Shown here piece by piece: positions 33,601-44,949 of a DNA stretch of 64,000 bases. Position numbers and translations under genes: made by a program. Source of the stretch: Takakia lepidozioides (Eukaryota > Streptophyta > Takakiopsida > Takakiales > Takakiaceae). A model generated the notes under the pieces. The model searched no databases and had not been told where the DNA came from. It worked only from the letters and a program-made list of their open reading frames with translations. How positions within the stretch are numbered: the first letter of the stretch is position 1; every line of letters begins with the position of its first letter. The stretch lies in contig CM060732.1 of the NCBI GenBank assembly GCA_030704615.1, forward strand, positions 43,445,053 through 43,509,052, in the 5' to 3' direction.

Positions 33601-35106
33601 GCTCTGCCCTTTACACCCTTTGAGTATCCGGAGTCTTCTTCCCTTCAAATACTGCTGGTAAGCTATATTGAAGTATCTCATTGACCACTGGGGATGGATG
33701 GGCAGGTGGGCCTTGCTTTGGTGGAGGAAGGCAAACTTGTACTGGGGGTAATGGGGTGCCCCAATCTGGCCTTCACCTGCAGTGATTCTGTTCTTCAGAT
33801 GGCAAATATATACTACAATCCAGAGAAATACAGGGGTGGTGGTGTGTCTCAACGTGGAATCATCATGGCAGCCAGCTTGGGCGGTGGTTGCTGGGTAAAG
33901 CCCATTCAGAAAGGTGCCTCAGCTGTGGGTCAAGCAGTGGCCCAGGGGCTAATTCGGTGCAGAGTTGATAGCCATGCGTTAGTAGCGGATGCTTGGTTTT
34001 GCATCTCTGATCATGAAGTATGGTCCAGATTGCCATTAGCTCAGGCACTTGCGACATCCCCTCGTGAGGAGAGACTGGAGAAGCAGGATGTGCAATTGCT
34101 TCCACTTTGCTGTGGAAGGTAATTCAATGTTCACTCACCTGCAGACTTCTGTTGCAAATTGTGTGGCATCTGAATCTTCTTCTTTGGTACTATTTCCACT
34201 GATATAGCAGTAGTTTAGTTCCGAAGCTCCAGCGCTCTGCTTCCTTTGCATGGAGCGATAACATTTTATCAGGTATGATTGCTGTTGGACATGAAGAAAG
34301 ATGACTGCCATTGTGTCAGTGCTTCTATGCCTCCATGTGCTCAAGAAGTCTAATCAGCAGTGGTTTCTTATGCAGTCTATGCAAGTACTTTGCTTTGGCC
34401 CTGGGGGGAGCATCTGTGTTTATACTTCATGACAGTGGAGTGTCTTCTCTTAAGGTAAAGTGTTTGACAAGAATCTGTAGTGGTGGACATGTTCAGGAGA
34501 ATGACCATATCTGAGTACTGTTGTATTGATATCAACAGCACTGCCACTATGAGGCCTACATCTCATGTGGTGAAAAGCCATATGACCATACTCAAACTCT
34601 TCTTGGACAGTGACTTAACACGGAATCACATGAGAGGAGAGAGGGGCTGACCCTCTTTCATATCATCAGTAAACTCAGTTTAGCCACTTACAGAGATATC
34701 ATGGAATGGGGGATGGGGACAGGTGTGGGATCATGCAGCGGGTGTGATATGTGTGGTGGAAGCTGGAGGCCAGGTAGCATTCCTTGCTCTTGTTATGAGT
34801 ATTACTTAAGCAGACCATGCCTTATTTCTTAGGGCTACAGAGTGTGCCTTCCAGCAAATGTTCTTCACAGGACGTGTGCCAGTGCTTGTGTGACGTATTT
34901 AATTCATTTGCATGTTCAAGTCTGTTCTAATTGTGTGAATGAAATCACAGGTTACAGACGCCAGAGGAACAGCTTTGGAGAAGCTTATCGGACATGGGAG
35001 ACGATCGTTTAAAGTGGAGGGTGGCGGCATTTTAGCCAGCAATGGGTCTCTCCATCACCTTCTCTTGACACGAATGTGTGGGCATGTTTCTTTTCTTGGT
35101 CAATGA
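30606..35106 (+). CDS. SAL1: 3'(2'),5'-bisphosphate nucleotidase (PAP phosphatase), SAL1/HAL2-like, nine exons
   Basis: Exons: 30606-30656, 31134-31190, 31526-31625, 32157-32413 (or from 32097), 32849-32908, 33706-34118, 34376-34454, 34723-34773 and 34951-35106. All junctions are GT-AG and phases close, giving about 407 residues (427 with the longer exon 4). Metal-site motifs of the inositol-monophosphatase superfamily are present in order: 'TPVTIADFG' (exon 3), 'LVGEED' (exon 4), 'VLDPIDGTRGFLRG' (exon 5) and 'VWDHAAGVI' with 'EAGG' (exon 8). In plants SAL1 hydrolyses phosphoadenosine phosphate to AMP, works in plastids and mitochondria, and affects drought and high-light signalling. Targeting here is not shown, though the frame is open upstream to ATG 30477, which could add a transit peptide. 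Exon 1 is the least certain. It is the only host gene here that looks intact. Confidence 0.88.
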
Positions 35107-35535
35107 CTAGGTGTAGTCTTCTGACTTTCTGGTTGGCGCCGTATGTGTGTGCCTAGTGATTCTACTATTACTGGCGTGAGTCCTTGAGGTGAATGATATT
35201 AGTGTTCGAAAAAGCATAGCCTCATGCAGCACGTACCATTTCAGTTCGAAGGTAGGAGCAAGTTTTGACTGCAAATGACAGTACACCCTGAGTGCCGGAC
35301 TTTTTGCCAGCCTCAGGACTTCACAAGCTAACAAATCATGAACATTGGAACCTTGAATACTATCGCCCCTTGGCATCTTGCCTGATTTTGATTTCTGAGT
35401 GGATTTGCACTTGAAAAGAAGAAGAAGAAGAAGACAACCAACGTGGAGGCAGCCTACGAATATTTTGATCATATTTCTAATAGATATATGTATTGTCTTA
35501 ATATAGTAATATTAGAACAGATTCACCAAAATGAT
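35107..35535. other. SAL1 3' flank
   Basis: No coding sequence beyond the SAL1 stop is recognised. A short GAAGAAGAAGAAGAAGA run lies at about 35416-35433. The A-rich tail of the LINE (minus strand) begins at about 35536. Confidence 0.5.
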
Positions 35536-36089
35536 TTTTTTATTATTATTTTATTATTTTATTTTGAGAGAAAGGGGAGGAAGCCCTTTAGAGCTTTATT
35601 AATAATTATTGGAAGGGAAAAAAATTAAAACCCTTGGGTGCCCGAAGGCTGCCATAAGGCGTAACGCACAGGGTCGTGTTTGATACCAGAAGAACCGAGT
35701 TCCTCCTGTTTGATCGAATCAAGTCATGCAAGCTCTTGGTAGAACTTCATTGCTATCTGCATTTGCTAAGTGCATTAGTTATTTGCCTTTTGCTAATTGC
35801 AATTTTGAACCAGCCAGCCTGCTGTGACTTATGACTGAGGCGAAACCCCCAGGCTTTGAGATAGAATACTGTGTACGCTGGACCCTACAAAAGAACTGCC
35901 AAAAGTATGGCCCTGCAGGAAAACCGAGCAAGAAAGCGAAGGGAGTTCAAACATAGAGAGTGGGAGGGAAGGGGGAAGAAAGCATGAAGAGTGAAAGGAC
36001 AGTAGTGGCATGAGGACTATCTGTGGAAATGGAGCCTAGTGGCCTTGGAGGTTCTGATGTGTTTCCAATTAACCTCCGAACTTCCGTAT

Positions 36090-37681
36090 TCAGGAGATGC
36101 CGAAGAGGTTGGCACGGTGTCCCTGCGAGTAGTCTGGGAGTCTGGCCGTCCATACACAGGTGAGATCATTAGTGCAGCGACAAATGATCCAATGCTGTCC
36201 CCAGGTTGCTCTAAAGGCAGAGAGGAGGGCCAGATGGCGCTGCGGTTTCCTGATAGCCTCAGCACACAATAGTGCCCATGCTTTCTTAGAGGCCACCTTG
36301 AGATCAAAGAATACTAGAGAAAGAATTGCAGTGGCAGATGTGTTGTCATTGCTTAGGGCCCGTGCACATCTGGCTTTCCATAGATTCCATAGAACTGAGT
36401 ATCTCATTGTTTCGAAAACCGGACAGTCCAAAGTGATATCATTTCTCTGCTGGTTGTAGTTGAGAAGAAGAGCCACAGGTGTTACTGGCATATTGTCCCA
36501 AGAACTGTATAAGACCCGGGCCAAAGGCCAGATGATTGTAGGGGCCGAACAGTGTAGGAGACAATGCTCCAGGGACTCTATGGTCCCTATAGAGCAGCAC
36601 TGGCATAGGAGGCCTTCCGCAAAATTTAGGAATTGCCCAACTTTAAGCACCCTGTTTGCTATTTGCCAAAGGAAGGCACTGGCCTTAGCAGGTTTGGATT
36701 TTTCCCATATCACCTCCAGATGCATTTCCAATCTTCCTGTGCAAACTGCATGTGTTCCATTTGTCGTATAATGGTTTAGCATTTAGCATGGCTCTGTATC
36801 CTCTCTTGGCTGTATAATCAAAGAAAGGTAGGAGCTCATTATCGAAGGCCCATTTCCATTCTGCTGGGTCCAGCTGCAGGTAGGAGATGCCACAGCCTCC
36901 TATGAGGGCAAAGGTGCTTTTTTTTTAGCAAGTCCAGGGCAGGAGCACCCATGGGAGCAGAAGGATTAAATGGTTTTGAAGGGTCAGACCAGAGACAGAT
37001 GCGAGCAGGAGAGGTAATGGATGAGGGAAGGGTGAGTGAGGTAGAGTACACGTAGAACAGGAAGAGAGGTGATGATCCAAAGGTGAGGGGACTGTGGGGC
37101 AGGGCCATCCTTGAGGATCTGTTTCCAAGAGTTAGGGATGGATTCAATGATAGCAGTGATGCCAGTGCGAAGACGGCGGGGCCCCAGGGAGAGCTGAAGG
37201 GAGGCGGGCGTGCTATTCCATAGGTTTAGAACTGTAGAAAAACCCCTGGTCTCCCAGGCAGCCCATCTTTTGGCTTGGCTTTTCTCCTGCTGGGTCGGGT
37301 TGTTTGAGTTCAGGAAAAGATGTTGTCTCATAGTCTCATGATACGAGGTAGGCTCCTGTTTCCTTAGAAATTGCCTGATGCAATTCCAAGCATCCCAAAT
37401 GGACTTCCACAACGGGGATCCTTCGGGTTTATGGTTAAATCCTTGAATCAACCAGCGAGTAGAGGAGGGCCAGACCGTGCTAGGCATTGGCGAGGATGTG
37501 GTAATGGAGGAGACTACCATTAGTTTCCACCAACCACCCTCAGGTCCCAAAAACCTAGGAACCCACTTGGCAAGAAGGGCCTTGATCTGGGTCTGTGGAT
37601 CAAGTACCCCCAGACCACCCATTTTCTTGGGGAGACAGATCTGATGCCAAGATACCTACGGCCTCTTATTCTGCGAGATTG
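36090..37681 (-). pseudogene. LINE ORF2, C-terminal half (zf-RVT region), disrupted
   Basis: From the insertion site the frame reads 'CLPKKMGGLGVLDPQTQIKA' and 'LAKWVPRF', drifts out of frame near 37100-36980, and recovers at 36782 as 'WEKSKPAKASAFLWQIANRV' with 'LLCQCCSIGTIESLEHCLLH'. The latter is the zf-RVT zinc-binding module that follows reverse transcriptase in plant LINEs. Frameshifts and a stop at the rejoined site show the copy is dead. Confidence 0.8.
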
Positions 37682-37689
37682 AGGTTGCC
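37682..37689. repeat. Target site duplication of the MULE derivative, left
   Basis: AGGTTGCC here against AGGTCGCC at 40500-40507 (one mismatch). A 9-base reading (AGGTTGCCC/AGGTCGCCC) is equally possible. Confidence 0.75.
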
Positions 37690-38349
37690 CAACGACGCAA
37701 TGGCGTGAGCCTGGCGCGCGAGCGTACGCTCACACAAGAGTGATGTGGTGTGAGCCTGCACCCACGCTGACGTGGCGAGAGCCTCTGTCAGCAGGCTGAT
37801 GTGGCGGCAAATGATGATGTAGCACTGCGCCGTCATCAGCCACGTCAACACTAACATGTGTCGCCTATAACCGAGGATGGTCCTATGACCGTGGGATTAA
37901 TGCAGGGAATCCTTGGCTGAATACAATCAAGACTACCATGAGGCCTACACATGTAGCATCCAACATTGTGCAATTACAAATGTTTCTTTCACTTTTACAA
38001 TTACGAGGACGAGAAAATATCCTCACAAAGTGTGCGCCATAGAGGCTGCCACGAGAAGACCAGAGTCCCTCCCCAAATAACAATGAGAGTTAGGATCATC
38101 TTCAAAAGATGATTGCAGTGCATAGCGACAGGAAGACATGTAGACTTCGAACGGTGCAATGATGCATGTGCTTATAAAAGTTGCCACTCAGAGCTCACTT
38201 AGTATAGTTGGAAGCATAATGGAGGGATAAGGGACGTCATATCATTGCACCGCCGACAATGTTGCGAACGAATTGATTTGAATTGAATTTCCATGACAAT
38301 GTTGCAAATTGGACATTTCATAGCATGGTCGTCCACATACCACTGGTTG

Positions 38350-38860
38350 GCCACAAGTGAGGATTTGTCAGGGGTACCCGAGAGGACGCAGAAGTAGTAG
38401 CACATGCATGCAGTTGGGGTTGTCTCGCAAGGGAAAAGTCTGCCTCCTCCAACATTGCAATCTCCTGACTTGTGAGATGTGTTCCCACCTTGACGGGCCA
38501 AACGGTTGGAGGAGCTGGCTTCATCACCACGGAAGGACGCACAGTTTCATGCACACATCTGCCACAATCATCTGCGCAGAACCAGAACTTGTGGTTCTTG
38601 GCTTCTGGTTGACCGTATGGACGCATCAAACCCATGAAAAGTCGGAGCAGGAGTCTGGGCACCGCCTCTTGATATAGATGAAGTGCACTTCTCGAAATTA
38701 GTTGCCCTGATCATTGTACATTTCACACGAGACCCTGCACTTGTGCGTTCTATGTGCCAAACGTGGTCCGGGCATGCGGACTCAAGCACATCAAGGGGGT
38801 TGTTGCTCTCCTGCACCATTTCAGTGGCACTGTTTGATGTTGGAGCATGGTTTTCCACAC
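38350..38860 (-). pseudogene. MULE transposase fragment within the derivative
   Basis: The minus strand reads 'SNSATEMVQESNNPLDVLES' and 'LMRPYGQPEAKNHKFWFCAD', closely matching the inner MULE transposase C-terminal half (about 19640-20125). It is then joined directly to sequence equivalent to 20550 in the 3' flank. The SWIM finger is deleted, and a frame change lies near 38650. Confidence 0.85.
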
Positions 38861-39620
38861 CTGCAGTTTGTGACTGGTGGTACCGCCATTCACTATGAAG
38901 CCATGTTGATTTGCTTTGTACTCAGCTGTTTATGGTTTTCCACACCTGCAGTTTGTGACTGGTGGTCGTACCACCATTCACTATGAAGCCATGTTGATTT
39001 GCTTTGTACTCCTCTGTTTATGGTTTTCCACACCTGCAGTTTGTGACTGGTGGTACCGCCATTCACTATGAAGCCATGTTGATTTGCTTTGTACTCCTCT
39101 GTTTATGGTTTTCCACACCTCCAGTTTGTGACTGGTGGTACCGCCATTCACTATGAAGCCATGTTGATTTGCTTTGTACTCCTCTGTTTATGGTTTTCCA
39201 CACCTGCAGTTTGTGACTGGTGGCCGTACCGCCATTCACTATGAAGCCATGTTGATTTGCTTTGTACTCCTCTGTTTATGGTTTTCCACACCTCCAGTTT
39301 GTGACTGGTGGCCGTACCGCCATGCACTATGAAGCCATGTTGATTTGCTTTGTACTCCTCTGTTTATGGTTTTCCACACCTGCAGTTTGTGACTGCTGGC
39401 CGTACCGCCATTCACTATGAAGCCATGTTGATTTGCTTTGTACTCCTCTGTTTATGGTTTTCCACACCTGCAGTTTGTGACTGCTGGTCGTACCGCCATT
39501 CACTATGAAGCCATGTTGATTTGCTTTGTACTCCTCTGTTTATGGTTTTCCACACCTGCAGTTTGTGACTGCTGGTAGTACCGCCATTCACTATGAAGCC
39601 AAGTTGATTTGCTTTGTACC
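38849..39620 (+). repeat. Minisatellite, nine copies of an 85/88-bp unit
   Basis: Units start with GGTTTTCCACACCT at 38849, 38934, 39022, 39107, 39192, 39280, 39368, 39456 and 39544. Lengths are 85 or 88, differing by a 3-base CGT insertion in GACTGGTGG(TCG)TACC. Copies differ by only a few substitutions, so the array is young or homogenised. Confidence 0.92.
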
Positions 39621-39770
39621 GAAGCAATGGCACTTCATGCGGCCGAGTCTCTATCCCCTGACTTTTTATTGCCCGGCCGTAGGTGTAGCCAGCATAGATC
39701 CGGAGTTCTTCAATACTCAGACTTAGATGCAGAGGACGCAGGGATACATTGTACTGACTCTGAGTCATAC
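39619..39770 (+). pseudogene. Cargo-gene last-exon remnant in the derivative
   Basis: The plus strand matches the minus-strand exon 10 of the ParB-methyltransferase gene, from CCGAAGCAATGGCACTTCA through GACTCTGAGTCA, with scattered differences and broken frame. It shows the derivative came from an element that already carried the cargo gene. Confidence 0.8.
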
Positions 39771-40508
39771 TGAACTTTGTTCTTTTAATGTTCTGTTTCA
39801 TCCTCTTCGGAAAACATTGAATCCCCTTACTCCACTGTAGTTGTTCCGGCAGAAAAAAAAGAAAATCAAAGAATCCACTTTCATTAAAATGGCAATATGT
39901 ATGAATCCATCTGACAAACCCCACTCACTCTTGTCATATCCATTGTGCATTCATGTACTGTGCATTCATGCGTGCTCCATTCGTGAATGTTTTCCTTTAT
40001 TAAACATCAAGTATACATTCATCCACTGTACTCTGTAATCCACCCCACAAACCTATCACACTCATGTCATATACATTGTGCATTCATCTACAGAGTATTC
40101 ATGCATCCTCCAGTCATGAATGTTTTCCATTATTCAACATCCATTATACATTCATCCATTTTACTATTACCCATCCCACATTCATCCATCTACTTTCATT
40201 TTTCGCACTCATCCATCTGTTTATCATCCACTCTACATTCATCCATCCTTCATTCATCTGTTGCTTTCAGGTGGGATTGACCACGTCCTTTTATTATGTC
40301 ATCCAGCTTGTTTCCGCGGTGAAGGGTGCTCTTCCGCGGGAATACACTCCACTTCTTCTTGCGGCGTGGTGACGGGGCCTTCAAGCGCAATGACGTGGAG
40401 TGAGCCCCGTGATGTGGCGTTGGCGCAAGGTGACGTGGCGTGAGCGCAGTTGCGTTCACACACTCTCACGCGACCAGGCTCACGTCGAGGCATCCCTGGA
40501 GGTCGCCC

Positions 40509-41790
40509 CCAAGACACATTTCTTGACCTCATTGATGAACCTATTGTCCGGCCCCCAGGCGGAGGCAAAGTACCAAATGCCTGCCATGAGAACCTGATTG
40601 GCAGCCAGGGCTCTTCCAGTGATTGAAAGATGGAGAGAGCCCCAGTAGGCTAGCTGTTTCTTGAGGGCGTGGATGGTTGGGCCCATTCTCTGATCCTCAG
40701 TAAGATTGATGCCAAATGTATGCCCCAGAAGCATAGTGGTTTCGCCTTCTTTCAGCCAAACCAAGCCCAGGTGTAGTCCCCAGTTTGGAGCCGTTCCTAT
40801 GGATGACTTGGAGGTATCACCCAGAAGTAAGGCCCTGGTTTTGGACCAGTCGACTCTAAAGCCAGAGACGGCACAGAATTGCATAAGGGATTGTTCAGCA
40901 GCAGCTAAGGTGGATGGGGTTGCCTCAAGAAGAAGGAAAGTGTCATCAACAAACATGGAATCCTTGACCTCACACCAATCATTGGTTCTCGGATTTTGAA
41001 GCTTCAGGCCCCTAACAGCCCTGTAATTGTCAAGCATATAACCTAGGGCATCTGCCACAAACAAGAATAGGAAGGGGGCTAGCGGGCAACCCTGCCTAAC
41101 TGATCTCTGAAGCGGGAAGGCTTTGGAGAGATGACCATTGACCGTTACCCTACTTGAGGCTCCCTCTAGAAGGATAGAAACCCATTGGCAAAAACTGGGT
41201 GGGAGACCAGCTTTCCGAAGCACTGCGAGTAGAAAGTTCCAGTCCACCTTGTCAAATGCTTTCTCAAAGTCGAGAAGACATAAAGCCAGGGCCTGGCCTG
41301 ACTTGGTAGCGAAAGACGAAGCTTCCTGAGCAAGGAGGACATTGTCCAACATGTATCTCCCTTTGATGAAGCCTGATTGCCCAGTTCTTATCATGGTCGG
41401 GAGCAGCGGTTGGATTCGAAGAGCAAAGGTTTTAGCTATGATTTTGTAGGCAACATTGAGTAGCGTGATTGGTCTGTAGTTTCCTATGGAGGCCCTATCT
41501 CCTTTCTTGAAAAGCAAGGTTATTACCCCCTGTGACATGGATTGAGGCATAATTCCAGAGGCTTTAATCCCGTTGGCCATATTGCAGAAGTCGTCCGCAA
41601 TAGTTGTCCAGACTGCTTTATAAAATTCGACCGGCATCCCATCAATCCCTGGGACCTTGTTATTACTCATGAGGTCAAGAGCTTTCTTCAGTTCAAGAGC
41701 CGTGAATTCAGTCTCCAGGGCTGGGGAGTCATGTGCCTAAAGTTTTTGCGGGAAGTATTGAAGACAGTCACGTAGGTGGAAGTCATAGTG
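40509..41790 (-). pseudogene. LINE ORF2, reverse transcriptase domain, 5'-truncated
   Basis: A long frame (from about 41670) covers RT blocks in order: 'NNKVPGIDGMPVEFYK', 'GNYRPITLLNVAYKIIAKT', 'QSGFIKGRYMLDNVLLAQE', 'LDFEKAFDKVDW', 'RQGCPLAPFLFL', and 'FVDDTFLLLEA', where LINEs usually have (Y/F)ADD. Upstream only a few dozen residues with a stop (41739-ish) remain and no endonuclease domain is present, so the element is 5'-truncated as is common for LINEs. The frame is cut at 40508 by the MULE derivative. Confidence 0.85.
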
Positions 41791-42771
41791 AGGGTTTTTT
41801 GGGTCTAAAATGATTTTCAAACTTCAGTTTCTTTTTTTCTTTAGGCAGTTTTAAGAATGTGATGACAATGACGTGGTTGATGATGAATGATGTGACAACA
41901 ATGCCCAAAAAAGAAGTTTTTTGGGCGGGCAGATTAAAATATATTACGATGGTGACATGGCAGCAATGCCCCAAAAAGATTTTGCAAAATTAAGAGTTTA
42001 GAGCTTAATAAATGACGATGATGATGTGGCTGACGATGAGATGACATTGACACTATGGCACCCTATTCCTGCGCTATAATAGAACTAGTCTTCGACTTCA
42101 GTCATCACTAGAATATCACCGGGGTTGCGCCTTGCTCTAGCGCATTATCAATGATGACTTCTGAGAACAATGTAATCTTTTATTGGACATTTTTTATGTG
42201 GAAGAAAATAGGAATAATGTAAGAACTTTAATGCATGCGTGCGATTTTGATGGTACTTTTGCCGAATTCAGGCAGCGTCAACTCCTTGCGTTTTGTTGAG
42301 AAAAAAAGCGTATTGATTAATCAATCAGTTATTTAACCCTCGCACATTCCCTTGGTTACGGCATTAGAAGGGTTTTAGTTTCTAAATGGAAGACAATAGC
42401 CCTTTATGGTGAAGTGACACCATAAATTCTCTATGCTTCGACAAGAGTTTTTTTCATTTCAATCTTTCTTACATGGTTCAATATCTCTTTATATTAAGTT
42501 TAAAATAAAATATTCAACAAATCTTAAAAATCTAGATTATATATAATTGTTATAAATTTAAAAAATAATAATTTAAAAATTAATACATATTCAATCAGTT
42601 AATGGTACTGTTATTTTTATAGAGATAAGAAAAAACTCTAGCTGGTGATAAGTAACTAAGAGCCACTTCATTTATGGTGATTGTTTCCTGTAAATAGTGG
42701 GTTCTATAGAGTTTTTTCTAAATCTTAACAAGCAAATTTAAATATTGGGGCTTCATTCCCTTTTTAAAAAG

Positions 42772-42807
<36 letters not shown>

Positions 42808-43354
42808 TGAGAGCATTTGCACCGCTTCACCCCAAAGGCCATGCCAACGACACTCTTCCAAAAAACTGAGTTCCAATAGTAGCAGTTGTGGGGGCCATTT
42901 CTGGAAATATGGTGTCAAGTTAAATAAGCACAGTGTGAAAACAGCTAGAATAAAACTAGTTATTTGTATTTAACACTTGGATTTAGGTCAAGTGTTAAAT
43001 CAGGTGTCAAGTTTAGTTTGACACCTGGTCCGTCTTATCTTCACGAGAGCGGCAGTCGCGCGCTCATCTCTCTCTTTCTCGAGTTGAGCCTGCGCGACCG
43101 AGCTCCTGCATGTGTTTAGATTTGAGTGTGCTTATGTAGGGGTACAGGTTGTTGTGGGGTGGAGTCCCCATAGCTTGGGGTGCCCCTGGCTCGACTACTA
43201 TTTCTAAGAGTGATGGTTTGGTTTTCATGTTTTGTGTCAACAGTGTGTTCGTTGGATTTCTATCACTCGAGAAAGATGCTCTCTTACCTGTGAGTGCAAG
43301 GTAGGAGTTGAGGGTTAGCACTTGCAAGATTACCTGCGTATAAGTAGTGATTAG
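41791..43354. other. AT-rich intergenic DNA with a TA microsatellite
   Basis: No gene is recognised. A (TA)17 run lies at about 42773-42806. AT content is high from 42440 to 42780. Repeated 'gatgacaatgacgtgg'-like words occur at 41860-42060. Confidence 0.5.
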
Positions 43355-43540
43355 TTTGAGAAGCATATCATTGAATGTGACCACAAGATTCAGCGTGCCC
43401 TGAAACGCCTGGAGGATGACGATGCCAGAGCCGCCATTGTTATTGCAGTTGCTGAAGCTACCAAGTCACTAGAGGCTTTGGGGTACACAAGGAGATACTT
43501 AAAAATGCAGCAGCAAATGCTAGTTGGCACCTATGCATGA
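43355..43540 (+). pseudogene. LUC7-like splicing-factor gene fragment (one exon)
   Basis: After an acceptor-like TTAG at 43351-43354 the frame reads 'IIECDHKIQRALKRLED' then 'DDARAAIVIAVAEATKS'. This resembles the conserved core of LUC7 family U1-snRNP proteins, where the ECD, RALKRLED and AAI positions are characteristic. It runs on for about 25 unrelated residues to TGA 43538-43540 without a good donor. I found no LUC7 zinc fingers nearby, so I call it a fragment rather than a gene. Confidence 0.55.
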
Positions 43541-43658
43541 TCCTTGAAGCTGGATGATCGTTTCACCAGTAAGCTTATAGAGGAGCTCTTCTGGTCTTGT
43601 GTGTCATGTCTGAAGGCTTCATTGCATACCACTGATCCTCTTTCAAAGGAACAACCGC

Positions 43659-43856
43659 TTGACTGTCCAGGCTTTGCAGAATCAGAAGCTTGAAGTCACA
43701 ACGAACGATGATGATGATGTGGAACAGTGGGTGGAAGCTTGTCTTCCAAATTTTTGGCAGCAGATGACACTGCAGCGCGGAAAAGGCTTTGCTCGGAAGA
43801 AGGCTCTGATCCAACTAGTTGTGTGTATCTGTGACTTGGCAGAGGACTGGGCATAA
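43659..43856 (+). pseudogene. Short unrecognised open frame in the gene-fragment cluster
   Basis: A 65-residue frame with an acidic Asp run and 'VEQWVEACLPNFWQQMTLQR'. Its composition looks like coding sequence, but I do not recognise it. It lies between the LUC7-like and NADH-dehydrogenase-like fragments and may be a captured exon of a third gene. Confidence 0.3.
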
Positions 43857-44129
43857 ATGACATTTGGTGGGTCTCAAAAGTGGGTCCACATCTGAACGTT
43901 GTCACTTGGGGCTGCAAGTTATCGTGATTCAGGGGTGACTCTAACTGAATCACCATTGACAAGGACAGTAGTGGCAAGTGCTGTTTAGGGAAGACACCAC
44001 TGTGGACGACTTGATTCATGTGATAGAAGGCTAAATACAGCAGTGGTGGGACTAGCCAACAACCGACAAGGCAATCCAGCATGCAGTACCTGGACAGTTT
44101 TTTTTTTTTTTTTCAAAATGGATTGCAGG

Positions 44130-44699
44130 GATATCAGCAGATGAGAAGGCAAGACTGCTACACTGTGTTGTTGTAGGTGGTGGTCCTACAGGGTGGAACT
44201 CAGTGGTGAGCTCAGTGACTCATCAGGAGAGACGTCTACGGCTAGTTCGGCCATGTGAAAGATTTTATCCATGTCACACTTATTGAGGCAAAGGAGATTT
44301 TTTTTTCATCTTTCGATGTTCGACTCCGGGAGTACGCGACCAGGCACCTGATCAAGGGTTTGGAGGGATAAGCTGGAGGGTCTTAAACACATAACTGTTT
44401 TCAGACTGGGGTAAAGCTGATGCAAGATGTAGTCAAGGATGTTCTGCCAGACAAATTAGTGCTTACGGATGGGACGGAGGTGCCATACGGGCTGCTGGTT
44501 TGATCAATGGGTTTGGATCTTCTTCCTTTGTCCACTCCTTACCTGTGAAGAAGTGCCCTGGTGGAAGCTTGGCAGTTGATCCAGTTACTAATGGAAGCCC
44601 TACCGCAACAAAGAGTGTTGCTGAGAGACAAGGAAACCTGGGCAAATCTTTGAACAAGCTGGCACAAGCAGGTGGTGGTCAGGCTGGGGTCCTTTTGTA
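44130..44699 (+). pseudogene. Type II NAD(P)H dehydrogenase (NDA-like) pseudogene fragment
   Basis: After an acceptor-like TTGCAG the frame reads 'ISADEKARLLHCVVVGGGPTG', the second dinucleotide-binding motif of alternative NADH dehydrogenases. After frame changes come '[16 protein letters not shown]' and '[15 protein letters not shown]', then '[20 protein letters not shown]', 'SSFVHSLPVKKCPGG' and 'VAERQGNLGKSLNKLAQAGGG'. These are consecutive blocks of the mitochondrial rotenone-insensitive enzyme. The Trp that normally follows 'GLLV' is a TGA here. The segment before 'VAERQG', which holds the conserved 'AIGDC' region in the family, is deleted. This is a clear pseudogene. Confidence 0.75.
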
Positions 44700-44949
44700 G
44701 ATATTCTGTGGGCCTTTAATGAGCAAGTGATCCAACCATACTCTAAGCTCAGGCGTTGAGCAGCCTTACAGGTGAATCTATAGGGTCCCGTGGGAACAAT
44801 TTCTGCAGCTACACAGGTGTGTTAGTGGCCTAAGAACAGCTTAGAAATGCTTCAGTGCAAGCCCTGGAAATTGTGGCGTCAATGCCCGTACACGATGGCA
44901 ACGTTGAGTCAATCATATTCATACACCAAGTGTCTGGTGAGTTCACAGT

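Larger units (their letters stand above)
37690..40499 (-). mobile_element. Non-autonomous deletion derivative of the inner MULE, 2.8 kb
   Basis: The left end begins CAACGACGCAATGG, the reverse complement of the inner MULE right end. The right end finishes CGAGGCATCCCTGG, matching its left end. In inverted order it keeps the right subterminal block and 3' flank (37690-38350), a piece of transposase exon 2 equivalent to about 19625-20125, then a 9-copy minisatellite, then the last part of the cargo gene and left end (39619-40499, equivalent to 10168-11018). The transposase core and nearly all of the cargo gene are gone. It disrupts the LINE. Confidence 0.87.
35536..41790 (-). mobile_element. 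5'-truncated LINE (non-LTR retrotransposon), interrupted by a MULE derivative
   Basis: On the minus strand it runs from a truncated start near 41790, through reverse transcriptase and a C-terminal zinc-finger region, to an A-rich tail (T-rich on the plus strand at about 35536-35568). The 37690-40499 segment is a later MULE insertion. Joining the flanks after removing one target duplication restores the LINE frame into 'VSWHQICLPKKMGGLGV', a block typical of plant LINEs, with one TAG shortly before it. Confidence 0.85.

Noticed and set aside
40299-40460. Short ORFs at the right end of the derivative
   Set aside because: They lie in subterminal repeats and match the non-coding left end of the inner MULE.
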